This document shows positions 1-8,139 of a stretch of 64,000 nucleotides of DNA, one piece after another. Made by a program: the position numbers and the translations under genes. Below the pieces are notes generated by a model, which ran no database searches, was not told where the DNA came from, and worked only from the letters and a program-made list of their open reading frames with translations. The DNA comes from Microbispora sp. H11081 (GTDB lineage Bacteria > Actinomycetota > Actinomycetes > Streptosporangiales > Streptosporangiaceae). Positions within the stretch are counted from its first letter, which is position 1. The number at the start of each line of letters is the position of its first letter. The DNA lies in assembly GCF_012999535.1 (NCBI RefSeq), contig NZ_JABBWV010000016.1:1-64000 (forward strand), read 5' to 3'.

Positions 1-114
1 GATCAGACCAAGAAGAATGTGCTCAGTACCGATGTAGTTGTGGTTGAGCATCCTGGCCTCTTCCTGAGCCAGAACGACAACCCGCCGCGCACGGTCGGTG
101 AACCTCTCGAACAT
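1..114 (-). CDS. clpC: ClpC-type AAA+ chaperone, N-terminal fragment
   Basis: Only the first 38 codons lie in the window; the gene continues off the left edge. The reading begins [20 protein letters not shown] and goes on through [15 protein letters not shown], the signature start of the Clp N-terminal repeat domain of actinobacterial ClpC, the ATP-driven unfoldase partner of ClpP in the cytoplasm. The ATG is at 114 on the minus strand. It faces away from the TetR gene that starts near 223. The match is to a highly conserved N-terminus, so the family is secure; whether this is the main ClpC or a paralogue cannot be told from 38 residues. Confidence 0.85.
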   Translation of the reverse strand, partial: MFERFTDRARRVVVLAQEEARMLNHNYIGTEHILLGLI

Positions 115-222
115 CTCGTCGCTCCTCGCTGCGGCGTGACCCTACAATCGGAGTCTCCACTTCGGTTCTAGGCTATGAAGCGGCGAATCCGGATGTCAAT
201 CGAGGCGTGGGAGAGCCGAGGG

Positions 223-834
223 ATGCCGAACCACCAGAGCGTTCCCGGACCGGACACCTCCGCAGGACCGGTGCGAGCGCTACGCGCCGACGCCCAGCGC
301 AACCGGGCGCGCATCCTGGAGGCCGCCGAGGCCGTGTTCGCCGCCAAGGGCCCCTCCGCCTCCACCGAGGAGATCGCGCAGAAGGCCGGGGTCGGGATCG
401 GGACCGTCTTCCGGCACTTCCCCACCAAGGAGTCCCTGCTCAAGGCGATCATGCACGAGGTCGCCGTACGGCTGGCCGAGGAGACCCGTACGCTCGCGGC
501 GGAAGGCGACCCCGCCACCGCGTTCTTCACCTTCTTCAGCCGCACCGTCGAGCAGGCCGCGGAACAGAAGACCGTCGTCGACCTGCTCGCCCAGGCCGGC
601 ATCCCGGTCACCGTCGCCAAGCCCGTACTCGCCCTGCGCGAGGCCGTCGAGGTGCTCGTCGGCAAGGCCCAGCAGGCCGGCGCCGTACGGTCCGACGTGC
701 GCGTGCCGGAGGTCATGGCCCTGCTGATCGGCCTGTGCCAGGCGTCCCTGCACACCCGGTGGGGGCCCGATCTGCGCGCCCGTACGCTCGCGATCGTCTT
801 CGCGGGCCTGCGCCCCGCCGCCTCGGCAAGCTGA
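223..834 (+). CDS. TetR-family transcriptional regulator
   Basis: About 203 aa. An N-terminal TetR helix-turn-helix is visible (RILEAAEAVFAAKGPSAST, then EEIAQKAGVGIGTVFRHF and the typical PTKESLLKAI), followed by an all-helical ligand-binding half. It should be a dimeric cytoplasmic repressor. The ATG at 223 was chosen because GGGAGAG lies 7 bases upstream; an in-frame ATG at 175 would add 16 residues. It is divergent from clpC and lies 166 bp upstream of the E1-alpha gene on the same strand, so either may be a target. Ligand unknown. Confidence 0.85.
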   Translation: MPNHQSVPGPDTSAGPVRALRADAQRNRARILEAAEAVFAAKGPSASTEEIAQKAGVGIGTVFRHFPTKESLLKAIMHEVAVRLAEETRTLAAEGDPATAFFTFFSRTVEQAAEQKTVVDLLAQAGIPVTVAKPVLALREAVEVLVGKAQQAGAVRSDVRVPEVMALLIGLCQASLHTRWGPDLRARTLAIVFAGLRPAASAS

Positions 835-1000
835 CCCCCGCCTCCAGACGCTCACACGAAACCGCAGGTCACCGGCGTGGCGGGCACGCGGTGTGATCTA
901 ACGGGCCGCACAGCCGCAATGATTGGCTTCCGGACGGCGCCGATGACCTCGCGGTGATGGAGGCGCCGGCACCGGTCACCGTTGTCAGAGAGGAGACGAC

Positions 1001-2086
1001 GTGCGGCGCCAGGACGAGGCCGAAGATCTGGTCCAGTTGCTCACGCCCGAAGGCGAGCGTGTGGCGCATCCCGAGTACGACCTGGATCTGTCGAAGAGCC
1101 AGTATCGGGGGCTGTATCGCGACATGACGCTGGTGCGCCGGGTCGACCGGGAGGCCTTCGCCCTCCAGCGTCTCGGCGAACTGGGGATGTGGATCCCCAG
1201 TCTGGGGCAGGAGGCGGCCCAGATCGGTTCCGGCCGGGCGCTCGCGCCGGACGACCACGTCTTCCCCTCCTACCGGGAGCACGGCGTGGCCTGGTGCCGC
1301 GGCATCGCCCCCCTCACGCTCATGGGGATGCTGCGGGGCACGACGAACGGCGGCTGGGACCCCAGGGAGACGCGCTTCCACCTCTACACGATCGTGCTCG
1401 GCGCGCAGACGCTGCACGCCGTGGGGTACGCCATGGGGGTACGCAGGGACGGCGACGACTCGGCCGTCGTGGCCTACTTCGGCGACGGCGCGGCGAGCGA
1501 GGGGGACGTCAACGAGGCGTTCAACTTCGCGGCCGTGTTCGACGCGCCGGTGGTGTTCTTCTGCCAGAACAACCAGTGGGCCATCTCCCACCCCGCAGGG
1601 CGGCAGAGCCGGGCGCCCATCTTCGAGCGCGCGCGGGGCTTCGGCTTCCCCGGCGTACGGGTGGACGGCAACGACGTGCTGGCCTGCCTCGCCGTGACGA
1701 AGGCGGCGCTGCGGCACGCCCGCTCCGGAGGCGGGCCGTTCCTCATCGAGGCGTACACCTACCGGATGGGCCCGCACACCACCTCCGACGACCCGGGGCG
1801 CTACCGGCCCGCCGGTGAGGTGGACGCGTGGCGGGAGAAGGACCCGATCGCGCGCCTGCGGGCGTACCTGCTGCGGGAGGGCATGGCCGACGACGCGTTC
1901 TTCGCCGAGGTCGAGGAGGAGGGCGACCGGATCGCCCTCGAACTGCGCGACGGCGTCATCGCCATGCCCGATCCGCCGGTGGACGCCATGTTCGACCACG
2001 TCTACGCCGACCGGCACGCGCTCGTGGAGGAGGAGCGGGCCTGGTACGCCGCCTATCTCGACCGCTTCGAGGACCACGGCGCGTGA
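1001..2086 (+). CDS. Thiamine-diphosphate 2-oxo acid dehydrogenase E1 component, alpha subunit (orphan)
   Basis: 361 aa, the usual length for the alpha chain of heterotetrameric pyruvate or branched-chain 2-oxo acid dehydrogenase E1. The ThDP motif is clear: GDG at residues 161-163 and NN at 190-191, about 30 residues apart. The family catalyses decarboxylation of a 2-oxo acid and transfer of the acyl group to lipoyl-E2, with a separate beta chain. GTG start with AGAGAGGAG 5-13 bases upstream. No E1-beta or E2 gene follows: the next gene (DUF2071) is convergent and overlaps its 3' end by 34 bp. The partner must be encoded elsewhere or the gene is a solitary paralogue. Pyruvate and branched-chain substrates cannot be separated here. 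Confidence 0.85.
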   Translation: MRRQDEAEDLVQLLTPEGERVAHPEYDLDLSKSQYRGLYRDMTLVRRVDREAFALQRLGELGMWIPSLGQEAAQIGSGRALAPDDHVFPSYREHGVAWCRGIAPLTLMGMLRGTTNGGWDPRETRFHLYTIVLGAQTLHAVGYAMGVRRDGDDSAVVAYFGDGAASEGDVNEAFNFAAVFDAPVVFFCQNNQWAISHPAGRQSRAPIFERARGFGFPGVRVDGNDVLACLAVTKAALRHARSGGGPFLIEAYTYRMGPHTTSDDPGRYRPAGEVDAWREKDPIARLRAYLLREGMADDAFFAEVEEEGDRIALELRDGVIAMPDPPVDAMFDHVYADRHALVEEERAWYAAYLDRFEDHGA

Positions 2087-2889
2087 CCTGGCGGGCCTGA
2101 CGTCGCGACGGACACCCCGGTACGGCCGACCATGCGCCACATGCCGACCCGTACGGGCACGCCGGGAGACGCGTGCACGAGCGGGTCGTGGGCGGGCGCG
2201 GGCAGGCCGGCCGCTTCGAGCAGCCCCTGGTCCAGCCCGGACAGCCGGGCATGGTGCAGTGGCCAGCGCGGGTGTGCCACCTCGGCGGTCGCCAGACGGC
2301 CCGCGACCAGCGTGAAGAGCCGGTACCGCTCGACCAGGAAGTCCGCGAGGCCGTCCCGCTCGGCCTCGCCGAGCGCGGGGCCGAGGTCGACGTCGACGTC
2401 GCACCGCGCCCCGGAGGGGCCCGGCCACCGGCGCACGCAGCGGTAGCGCCGCCGCGACCCCTCGCCGGTCACCGACATGTCCGACCAGTAGTACGGCAGC
2501 CCGTACGCGGCCCGGGCGCCGAGCACCGCGGGCAGACTCCCGGCGTCCAGCGACAGGAACCACAGGCCGCGCCGCCCCTGGGCGTCCCGCGCGTAGGTGC
2601 GCACGTTGGTCTCGGGAAAGCGCGACAGCCCCGGCAGCGGCGGCACCCCCGGCGCCCGAACGCCGCGCATCAGGAACGGCGTGAGTCCTACGTACGCGGA
2701 CCCCTCGAAGGTGTCGGCGGTGAGCCCGTCCGGCAGGAACGCCTCCACGATCTCGGGCGGATACCTCCAGTGGACGAAGGTGATGTCGGACCAGTGGTGG
2801 AGCATCACGGGACGCTCGACCCGTCCTGCCGTGGGGAAGACCATGCCCGGGTTGGAGACCATGCCGGGGTTGCTACCCAGGAGACCCAT
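2053..2889 (-). CDS. DUF2071 (YqjF-like) family protein
   Basis: About 278 aa with the DUF2071 pattern: an early HWSDITFVHWRYPPEIVEAF block, then LPDGLTADTFEGSAYVGLTPF, and later YARDAQGRRGLWFLSLD with a YWSDM segment. These proteins are cytoplasmic, of unknown function, with an acetoacetate-decarboxylase-like fold proposed for the family. Start uncertain: no clear Shine-Dalgarno precedes the ATG at 2889, and internal ATGs at two copies of an NPGMV repeat (SNPGMVSNPGMV) or just before the HHW block are possible. Its 3' end overlaps the convergent E1-alpha gene by 34 bp. Confidence 0.75.
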   Translation of the reverse strand: MGLLGSNPGMVSNPGMVFPTAGRVERPVMLHHWSDITFVHWRYPPEIVEAFLPDGLTADTFEGSAYVGLTPFLMRGVRAPGVPPLPGLSRFPETNVRTYARDAQGRRGLWFLSLDAGSLPAVLGARAAYGLPYYWSDMSVTGEGSRRRYRCVRRWPGPSGARCDVDVDLGPALGEAERDGLADFLVERYRLFTLVAGRLATAEVAHPRWPLHHARLSGLDQGLLEAAGLPAPAHDPLVHASPGVPVRVGMWRMVGRTGVSVATSGPPGHAPWSSKRSR

Positions 2890-2928
2890 CGCGGCACGCG
2901 GTCCGCACCAGGCGTCGGCCGGCACAGG

Positions 2929-2954
2929 AACTTTCGCTATGCATGACGAAAGTT
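2929..2954. promoter_or_regulatory. Inverted repeat AACTTTCG-N10-CGAAAGTT in divergent promoter
   Basis: Perfect 8-bp arms separated by 10 bp lie between the DUF2071 gene and the large secreted sugar-enzyme gene, about 150 bp before the latter's ATG. The arms resemble the GAAA/TTTC boxes seen upstream of other sugar-enzyme genes here (25237, 46993). It is a candidate operator; no binding protein is known from the sequence. Confidence 0.5.
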
Positions 2955-3101
2955 ATCCAGCTTTCACTAGAACTATCTTCACAGATCGGCAAAAGGAGCT
3001 TACGTTCGGTGCGATCACCGCTTCCGAGGTGGATCTGTGAAGCGAGGTCACGCGCCCGGGATCGTGCCGGGCGTACCGCACCGACGAAGGGAACCTCCGC
3101 C

Positions 3102-6100
3102 ATGCCCCCCAGGCGGCCGACCGATCGCCTAAGAAAACGGATCGCGCAGACCTGTGCCCTAGTCCTGGCCTTCCCTGGCCTGGCCGTGCTCACCCCGGCC
3201 GCGCCGGCCCAGGCACACACGGCGCCCGTCGACGCCGCCGACTACCAGCGCGTGGAGATGGCCAAGGGCGTCGCCGAGATGGGCGAGCCGATGACGATGA
3301 GCGTGCTGCCCGACCTGTCGGTGCTGCACACCGCGCGTGACGGAGTCCTGCGGCGCACCGACGCCCGCGGCGACACCACCGTGGTCGGCACGCTGAACGT
3401 CTACACCCACGACGAGGAGGGCCTCCAGGGGGTCGCGGCCGACCCGGGCTTCGCGACCAACCGGTTCGTCTACCTCTACTACGCCCCCCGCCTCGACACG
3501 CCCGACGGCGACGCCCCCGCCACCGCGTCCGACTTCTCGGCCTGGAAGGGTGTGAACCGGCTGTCCAGGTTCACGATCAAGCCCGACTGGACGCTGGACA
3601 AGTCCAGCGAGGTCAAGATCCTCGACGTGCCGGCCGACCGCGGCATCTGCTGCCACGTGGGCGGCGACATGGACTTCGACGCCGACGGCAACCTCTACCT
3701 GTCGACCGGCGACGACAGCAACCCCTTCGACTCGTCGGGCTACTCCCCCATCGACGAGCGGCCCGACCGCAACCCGGCGTACGACGCCCAGCGCACCTCC
3801 GGCAACACCAACGACCTGCGCGGCAAGATCCTGCGCATCAAGGTCGAGCCGGACGGCACCTACGACATCCCCGAGGGCAACCTGTTCCCGCCCGGCACCC
3901 CGGACACGCGGCCCGAGATCTACGCCATGGGCTTCCGCAACCCGTTCCGGATGAGCGTCGACAAGGCCACCGGCGTGGTCTACGTGGGCGACTACGGTCC
4001 CGACGCGGGCACCACGGACGCCAACCGCGGGCCGAGCGGCCAGGTCGAGTTCAACCGCGTCACCGGCCCAGGCAACTACGGCTGGCCGTACTGCACGGGC
4101 ACCAACACCTCGGTCGAGACCTACAACAAGTTCACCTTCCCCTCCGGTCCCTCCGGAGCGAAGTACGACTGCGCCGGCGGGCCGGTCAACGCCTCCCCGC
4201 GCAACACCGGGCAGCGCACGCTGCCGCCCGCGCAGCCCGCGTGGATCAGGTACGGCGGCGACGCCGGCTCTCCGCCCGAGTTCGGCGGCGGCTCCGAGTC
4301 GCCGATGGGCGGGCCTGTCTACCGCTACGACGCCGATCTGGAGTCCGCGGTCAAGTTCCCGCAGGACCTGGACGGCCACTTCTTCGCCGGTGAGCTCGGC
4401 CGCAGGTGGATCAAGGCGATCGACGTGAAGGCCGACGGCGCACGCGGCGACATCGCGGACTTCCCCTGGACCGGCACCCAGGTGATGGACCTGGAGTTCG
4501 GCCCGGACGGCGCGTTGTACGTACTCGACTACGGCACCGGCTACTTCAACGGCGACGCCAACTCGGCGCTGTACCGCTTCGAGTACATCAAGGGCCGCGA
4601 CCGTTCCCCGATCGCCGTGGCCAAGGCCGACAAGACGTCGGGCGAGACGCCTCTCACGGTCACGTTCTCCTCGGCCGGCTCCACCGACCCCGAGGGCGCC
4701 ACGCTCACCTACGCCTGGGACTTCGGCGACGGCACCACCTCCACCGAGGCGAACCCGGTCAAGACGTACGACAAGGACGGCACGTACACCGCGACGCTCA
4801 CCGTGCGCGACCCCGGGGGCAACAGCGGCAGCGCGAGCGTGGTCGTCACGGCGGGCAACACCGCGCCGGCCGTGACCATCGAGACGCCCGTGGCCGGCAG
4901 CCTGTTCCAGTGGGGCGATCCGGTGCCCTTCTCGATCAAGGTCACCGACCCGGAGGACGGCGAGATCGACTGCTCGAAGGTCAAGATGACCTACGTGCTC
5001 GGCCACGACAGCCACGGCCACCAGATCTCCTCGAAGACCGGCTGCTCTGGAGAGCTGACCATCCCGGTCGACGGCGAGCACGACGACGCGGCGAACATCT
5101 TCGCGGTGTTCGACGCCGAATACACCGACAAGGGCGGGTTGACCACCCACGCCCAGCACATCCTGCAGCCGCGGCACCGCCAGGCTGAGCACTACACCGC
5201 CTCCGAGGGCGTAAACCCGATCGGGAAGAGCAACGCGCACGGCGGCAAGACCGTGGGTGACATCAACGCGGGCGACTGGATCTCTTTCAAGCCCTACGAA
5301 CTGAGCAAGGCCAAGGGGATCACCGCCCGAGTCTCCTCCGGCGGGAAGGGCGGCACCCTGGAGGTGCGCGCGGGGTCGCGGACCGGCACCCTGCTGGGCA
5401 AGGTGAGCGTGCCCGTCACCGGCGGCTGGGAGACGTTCACCGACGTGTCCGCGCCGCTGTCGAACGCCCCGGCCGGGACGACAGAGCTCTTCCTGGTCTT
5501 CCAGGGCCACGACGGCGCGTTGTTCGACCTGGACGACTTCACGCTGACGGCCGAGCCGCCGGCCGGCGCGAGCCCGGCACCGATCGTCGGCGCCGGCGGC
5601 CTGTGCCTCGACGTCGCGAACGCCGACCCCGCCAACGGCACCAAGGTGCAACTCTACGAGTGCAACGGGACCGGGGCGCAGGTCTGGACCGCCAGCGGCG
5701 ACACCCTCCGCTCGCTCGGCAAGTGCCTCGACGTGTCCAACGGCGGCACCGCTGACGGCACGCGGGTGCAGATCTGGGACTGCGTCTCCGGCGTCGGCGC
5801 GCAGATGTGGACCGTCGGAACGGACGGCACCATCAAGAACCCCCAGTCGGGCAAGTGCCTCGACGCGACCGACCCCGCCCAGATCGTCATCAGGACGTGT
5901 GACGGCCGCGCCGCGCAGAAGTGGACGACGGCGACCCCGGGCGGCGCCGAGGGCGAGGTCCTGGTCTTCTCCCGTACGGCCGGCTTCCGGCACGACTCGA
6001 TCCCGGCGGGCGTACAGGCGATCAAGGACCTGGGCTTCACGGTCACCGCGACCGAGGACCCCGCCGTCTTCACCGCCGAGAACCTGGCGAAGTATAAGGC

Positions 6101-7847
6101 CGTGGTGTTCCTCAGCACCACGGGCGACGTGCTGAACGACGCCCAGCAGGCGGCCTTCGAGGCGTACGTCAAGGCGGGCGGCGGCTACGCCGGCATCCAC
6201 GCGGCGGCGGACACCGAGTATGACTGGCCGTTCTACGGCGGCCTGGTCGGAGCGTGGTTCGCCTCCCACCCCGCCGTACAGCAGGCGACCGTGAAGGTGG
6301 AGGACCGGGCGCACCCGGCGACCGCCCACCTCGGGCCGACGTGGACGCGTACCGACGAGTGGTACGACTACCGGACCAACGCCCGCAGCACCGCGCACGT
6401 GCTGGCCACGCTCGACGAGAAGTCGTACTCGGGCGGGAAGATGGGCGACGACCACCCGATCGCCTGGTGCAAGGAGTATCAGGGCGGCCGGTCGTTCTAC
6501 ACGGGCGGCGGGCACACGGCGTCCTCCTTCTCCGAGCCGGAGTTCCGGCAGCACCTGCTCGGCGGCATCAGGTACGCCATGGGCGACGTCAAGGCCGACT
6601 GCCGTCCCGAGACCGGCTACACGACGCTCTACGACGGCAGCACCACCGGCTGGGAGCAGGCCGGGCCCGGCGGATTCACCAACACCGACGGCACCCTGAC
6701 CTCCCACGGCGGCCTGGGGCTGTTCTGGTACAAGGCGAAGGAGTTCCGCTCCTACTCGCTCAAGCTCGACTGGAAGATGCGCGGCGACGACAACGCGGGC
6801 GTCTTCGTCGGCTTCCCCGCCTCGGACGACCCGTGGTCGGCGGTCGACAACGGTTACGAGATCCAGATCGACGCCACGGACGCCCCGGAGAGGACGACCG
6901 GGTCGGTCTACGGCTTCCAGTCGGCGGACCTGGCGGCCCGGGACGCCGCGCTCAACCCGCCGGGGCAGTGGAACACCTACGAGATCCGCGTGGAGGGCGA
7001 GCGCCTGCAGATCTTCCTGAACGGCGTGAAGATCAACGACTTCCTCAACACCGACCCGAAGCGGTCCCTCCAGCAGGGCCACGTGGGCATCCAGAACCAC
7101 GGCGACGGCGACGAGGTGGCGTTCCGGAACATCCGTATCAAGGAGCTCGGCGCGTCGGAGGGCGACGTCACCATCCAGGCCGAGAGCTGGACCGAGGCGA
7201 ACGGCGTCGACACCTACCCCCACGCCCCCGCGCACGGCGGCACCGTGCTCGGCTACGTCAACCCCGGCGACTGGGCGGCGTACGACGGCGTGGACCTCAC
7301 CGGCGTCACCCGCTTCACGGCCCGGGTGGCCTCCCCCGCGCCCAGCGGCGGCTTCGAGATCAGGACCGGTTCACCGACCGGCCCCGTGCTCGGCACCGTC
7401 ACCGTGCCGAACACCGGCGGGTGGGAGTCGTACACGGACGTCTCGACGCCGCTCACGAACGTCCCCTCCGGGAGCGTGAAGCTCTACCTGGTGTTCACCG
7501 GGGCGGACTTCGACGTGGACGACTTCACGCTCGTCCGCGGCCGGGGCGACTCGCCGGAGGTCAAGCTGACCGTGACAGCTTCGTCCCGCTGTATCGGCAC
7601 CTCGGCGTACCTCGCCGTGACGGCCGTGAACGACGGCGACGCGCCGGCCACTGTCACGCTGACCACTCCGTACGGTGCCAAGACCGTGGCCGACGTGGCT
7701 CCGGGCAAGCAGGCGTACCAGTCCTTCAACACCCGGGCCGGGCAGATCGGCGCGGGCACGGTGACCGTGAAGGGGACCGCGACGATCGACGGCAAGCAGG
7801 TCACCTCGTCCTACGAGGCGGCCTACGCCGCGGCCGGCTGCCGCTGA
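3102..7847 (+). CDS. Secreted multidomain sugar dehydrogenase / ThuA / DUF1080 protein with two CBM6 and a ricin lectin
   Basis: 1581 aa starting at the ATG at 3102, which has an AAGGGAA ribosome site and a signal peptide ending near PAQAHT (about residue 38). Domains in order: PQQ-dependent glucose/sorbosone dehydrogenase-like propeller (about 48-499; GFRNPFRMS, GPGNYGWPYC and EFGPDGALYVLDYG); PKD (501-586, YAWDFGDGT); a further Ig-like stretch; CBM6 (695-817); ricin B-type lectin (826-945, repeated CLDV and QxW); ThuA-like domain (951-1163, GGYAGIHAAADTEYDW); DUF1080 (1172-1352), a family that includes 3-keto-glycoside hydrolases; second CBM6 (1355-1482); C-terminal module (1485-1581). Family knowledge links ThuA and DUF1080 to keto-sugar turnover, so a secreted oxidise-then-cleave sugar enzyme is inferred. 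The open frame runs upstream to 2943, but the signal peptide fixes the later start. Confidence 0.85.
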   Translation: MPPRRPTDRLRKRIAQTCALVLAFPGLAVLTPAAPAQAHTAPVDAADYQRVEMAKGVAEMGEPMTMSVLPDLSVLHTARDGVLRRTDARGDTTVVGTLNVYTHDEEGLQGVAADPGFATNRFVYLYYAPRLDTPDGDAPATASDFSAWKGVNRLSRFTIKPDWTLDKSSEVKILDVPADRGICCHVGGDMDFDADGNLYLSTGDDSNPFDSSGYSPIDERPDRNPAYDAQRTSGNTNDLRGKILRIKVEPDGTYDIPEGNLFPPGTPDTRPEIYAMGFRNPFRMSVDKATGVVYVGDYGPDAGTTDANRGPSGQVEFNRVTGPGNYGWPYCTGTNTSVETYNKFTFPSGPSGAKYDCAGGPVNASPRNTGQRTLPPAQPAWIRYGGDAGSPPEFGGGSESPMGGPVYRYDADLESAVKFPQDLDGHFFAGELGRRWIKAIDVKADGARGDIADFPWTGTQVMDLEFGPDGALYVLDYGTGYFNGDANSALYRFEYIKGRDRSPIAVAKADKTSGETPLTVTFSSAGSTDPEGATLTYAWDFGDGTTSTEANPVKTYDKDGTYTATLTVRDPGGNSGSASVVVTAGNTAPAVTIETPVAGSLFQWGDPVPFSIKVTDPEDGEIDCSKVKMTYVLGHDSHGHQISSKTGCSGELTIPVDGEHDDAANIFAVFDAEYTDKGGLTTHAQHILQPRHRQAEHYTASEGVNPIGKSNAHGGKTVGDINAGDWISFKPYELSKAKGITARVSSGGKGGTLEVRAGSRTGTLLGKVSVPVTGGWETFTDVSAPLSNAPAGTTELFLVFQGHDGALFDLDDFTLTAEPPAGASPAPIVGAGGLCLDVANADPANGTKVQLYECNGTGAQVWTASGDTLRSLGKCLDVSNGGTADGTRVQIWDCVSGVGAQMWTVGTDGTIKNPQSGKCLDATDPAQIVIRTCDGRAAQKWTTATPGGAEGEVLVFSRTAGFRHDSIPAGVQAIKDLGFTVTATEDPAVFTAENLAKYKAVVFLSTTGDVLNDAQQAAFEAYVKAGGGYAGIHAAADTEYDWPFYGGLVGAWFASHPAVQQATVKVEDRAHPATAHLGPTWTRTDEWYDYRTNARSTAHVLATLDEKSYSGGKMGDDHPIAWCKEYQGGRSFYTGGGHTASSFSEPEFRQHLLGGIRYAMGDVKADCRPETGYTTLYDGSTTGWEQAGPGGFTNTDGTLTSHGGLGLFWYKAKEFRSYSLKLDWKMRGDDNAGVFVGFPASDDPWSAVDNGYEIQIDATDAPERTTGSVYGFQSADLAARDAALNPPGQWNTYEIRVEGERLQIFLNGVKINDFLNTDPKRSLQQGHVGIQNHGDGDEVAFRNIRIKELGASEGDVTIQAESWTEANGVDTYPHAPAHGGTVLGYVNPGDWAAYDGVDLTGVTRFTARVASPAPSGGFEIRTGSPTGPVLGTVTVPNTGGWESYTDVSTPLTNVPSGSVKLYLVFTGADFDVDDFTLVRGRGDSPEVKLTVTASSRCIGTSAYLAVTAVNDGDAPATVTLTTPYGAKTVADVAPGKQAYQSFNTRAGQIGAGTVTVKGTATIDGKQVTSSYEAAYAAAGCR

Positions 7848-7880
7848 GCTGCCTATCCGCGGCCGGCTGCCGCCGACCGC
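7821..7880 (+). repeat. Imperfect ~30-bp duplication across a stop codon
   Basis: The last codons plus stop of the large secreted gene (7821-7850) are followed by a second copy (7851-7880) sharing the core CGCGGCCGGCTGCCGC, with one gap and a few changes. The second copy has lost the TGA. It looks like an older relative of the sharper stop-codon repeats found later in the window. Confidence 0.6.
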
Positions 7881-7930
7881 ACCGGCGGTGACCACGGTCC
7901 CCACGACGAGGACACCGCTCTAGCACAACC

Positions 7931-7962
7931 GGGGCCGACCGGCCGAACAGCCGGCCGGCCCC
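7931..7962 (+). terminator. GC-rich hairpin after the large secreted gene
   Basis: GGGGCCGACCGGC pairs with GCCGGCCGGCCCC around a 6-base loop (CGAACA) with a single A-C mismatch, about 85 bp after the stop. A TTTCCGTTT stretch follows shortly after. It fits a factor-independent terminator of actinobacterial type. Confidence 0.65.
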
Positions 7963-8139
7963 GGCGCGTTTCCGTTTCTGGCTCGCCCGCGTCAGGTCTC
8001 CGCGAAGCGCGGAATACTCCCGGCGGAGTAGCCGTACCCCGGTCGGAGGAGGACCGAGGTGCGTGCGGCCGTACGACGCGGCGCGGACGCGACCCGCCCT
8101 AGCGTTGCGGCGTCACCAGTCCCTCGTGAAAGGGCCCGC

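Noticed and set aside
2943..3101. Extending the large secreted protein to the ATG at 2943
   Set aside because: This would bury the signal peptide 53 residues inside the protein and place the inverted repeat within coding sequence; the ATG at 3102 has a ribosome site.
3159..7235. A 1358-codon open frame on the minus strand opposite the large secreted gene
   Set aside because: It is the mirror of a GC-rich gene: no domain, start signal or signal peptide, and Val/Arg/Gly-rich composition typical of antisense frames where the true gene has G/C third positions.
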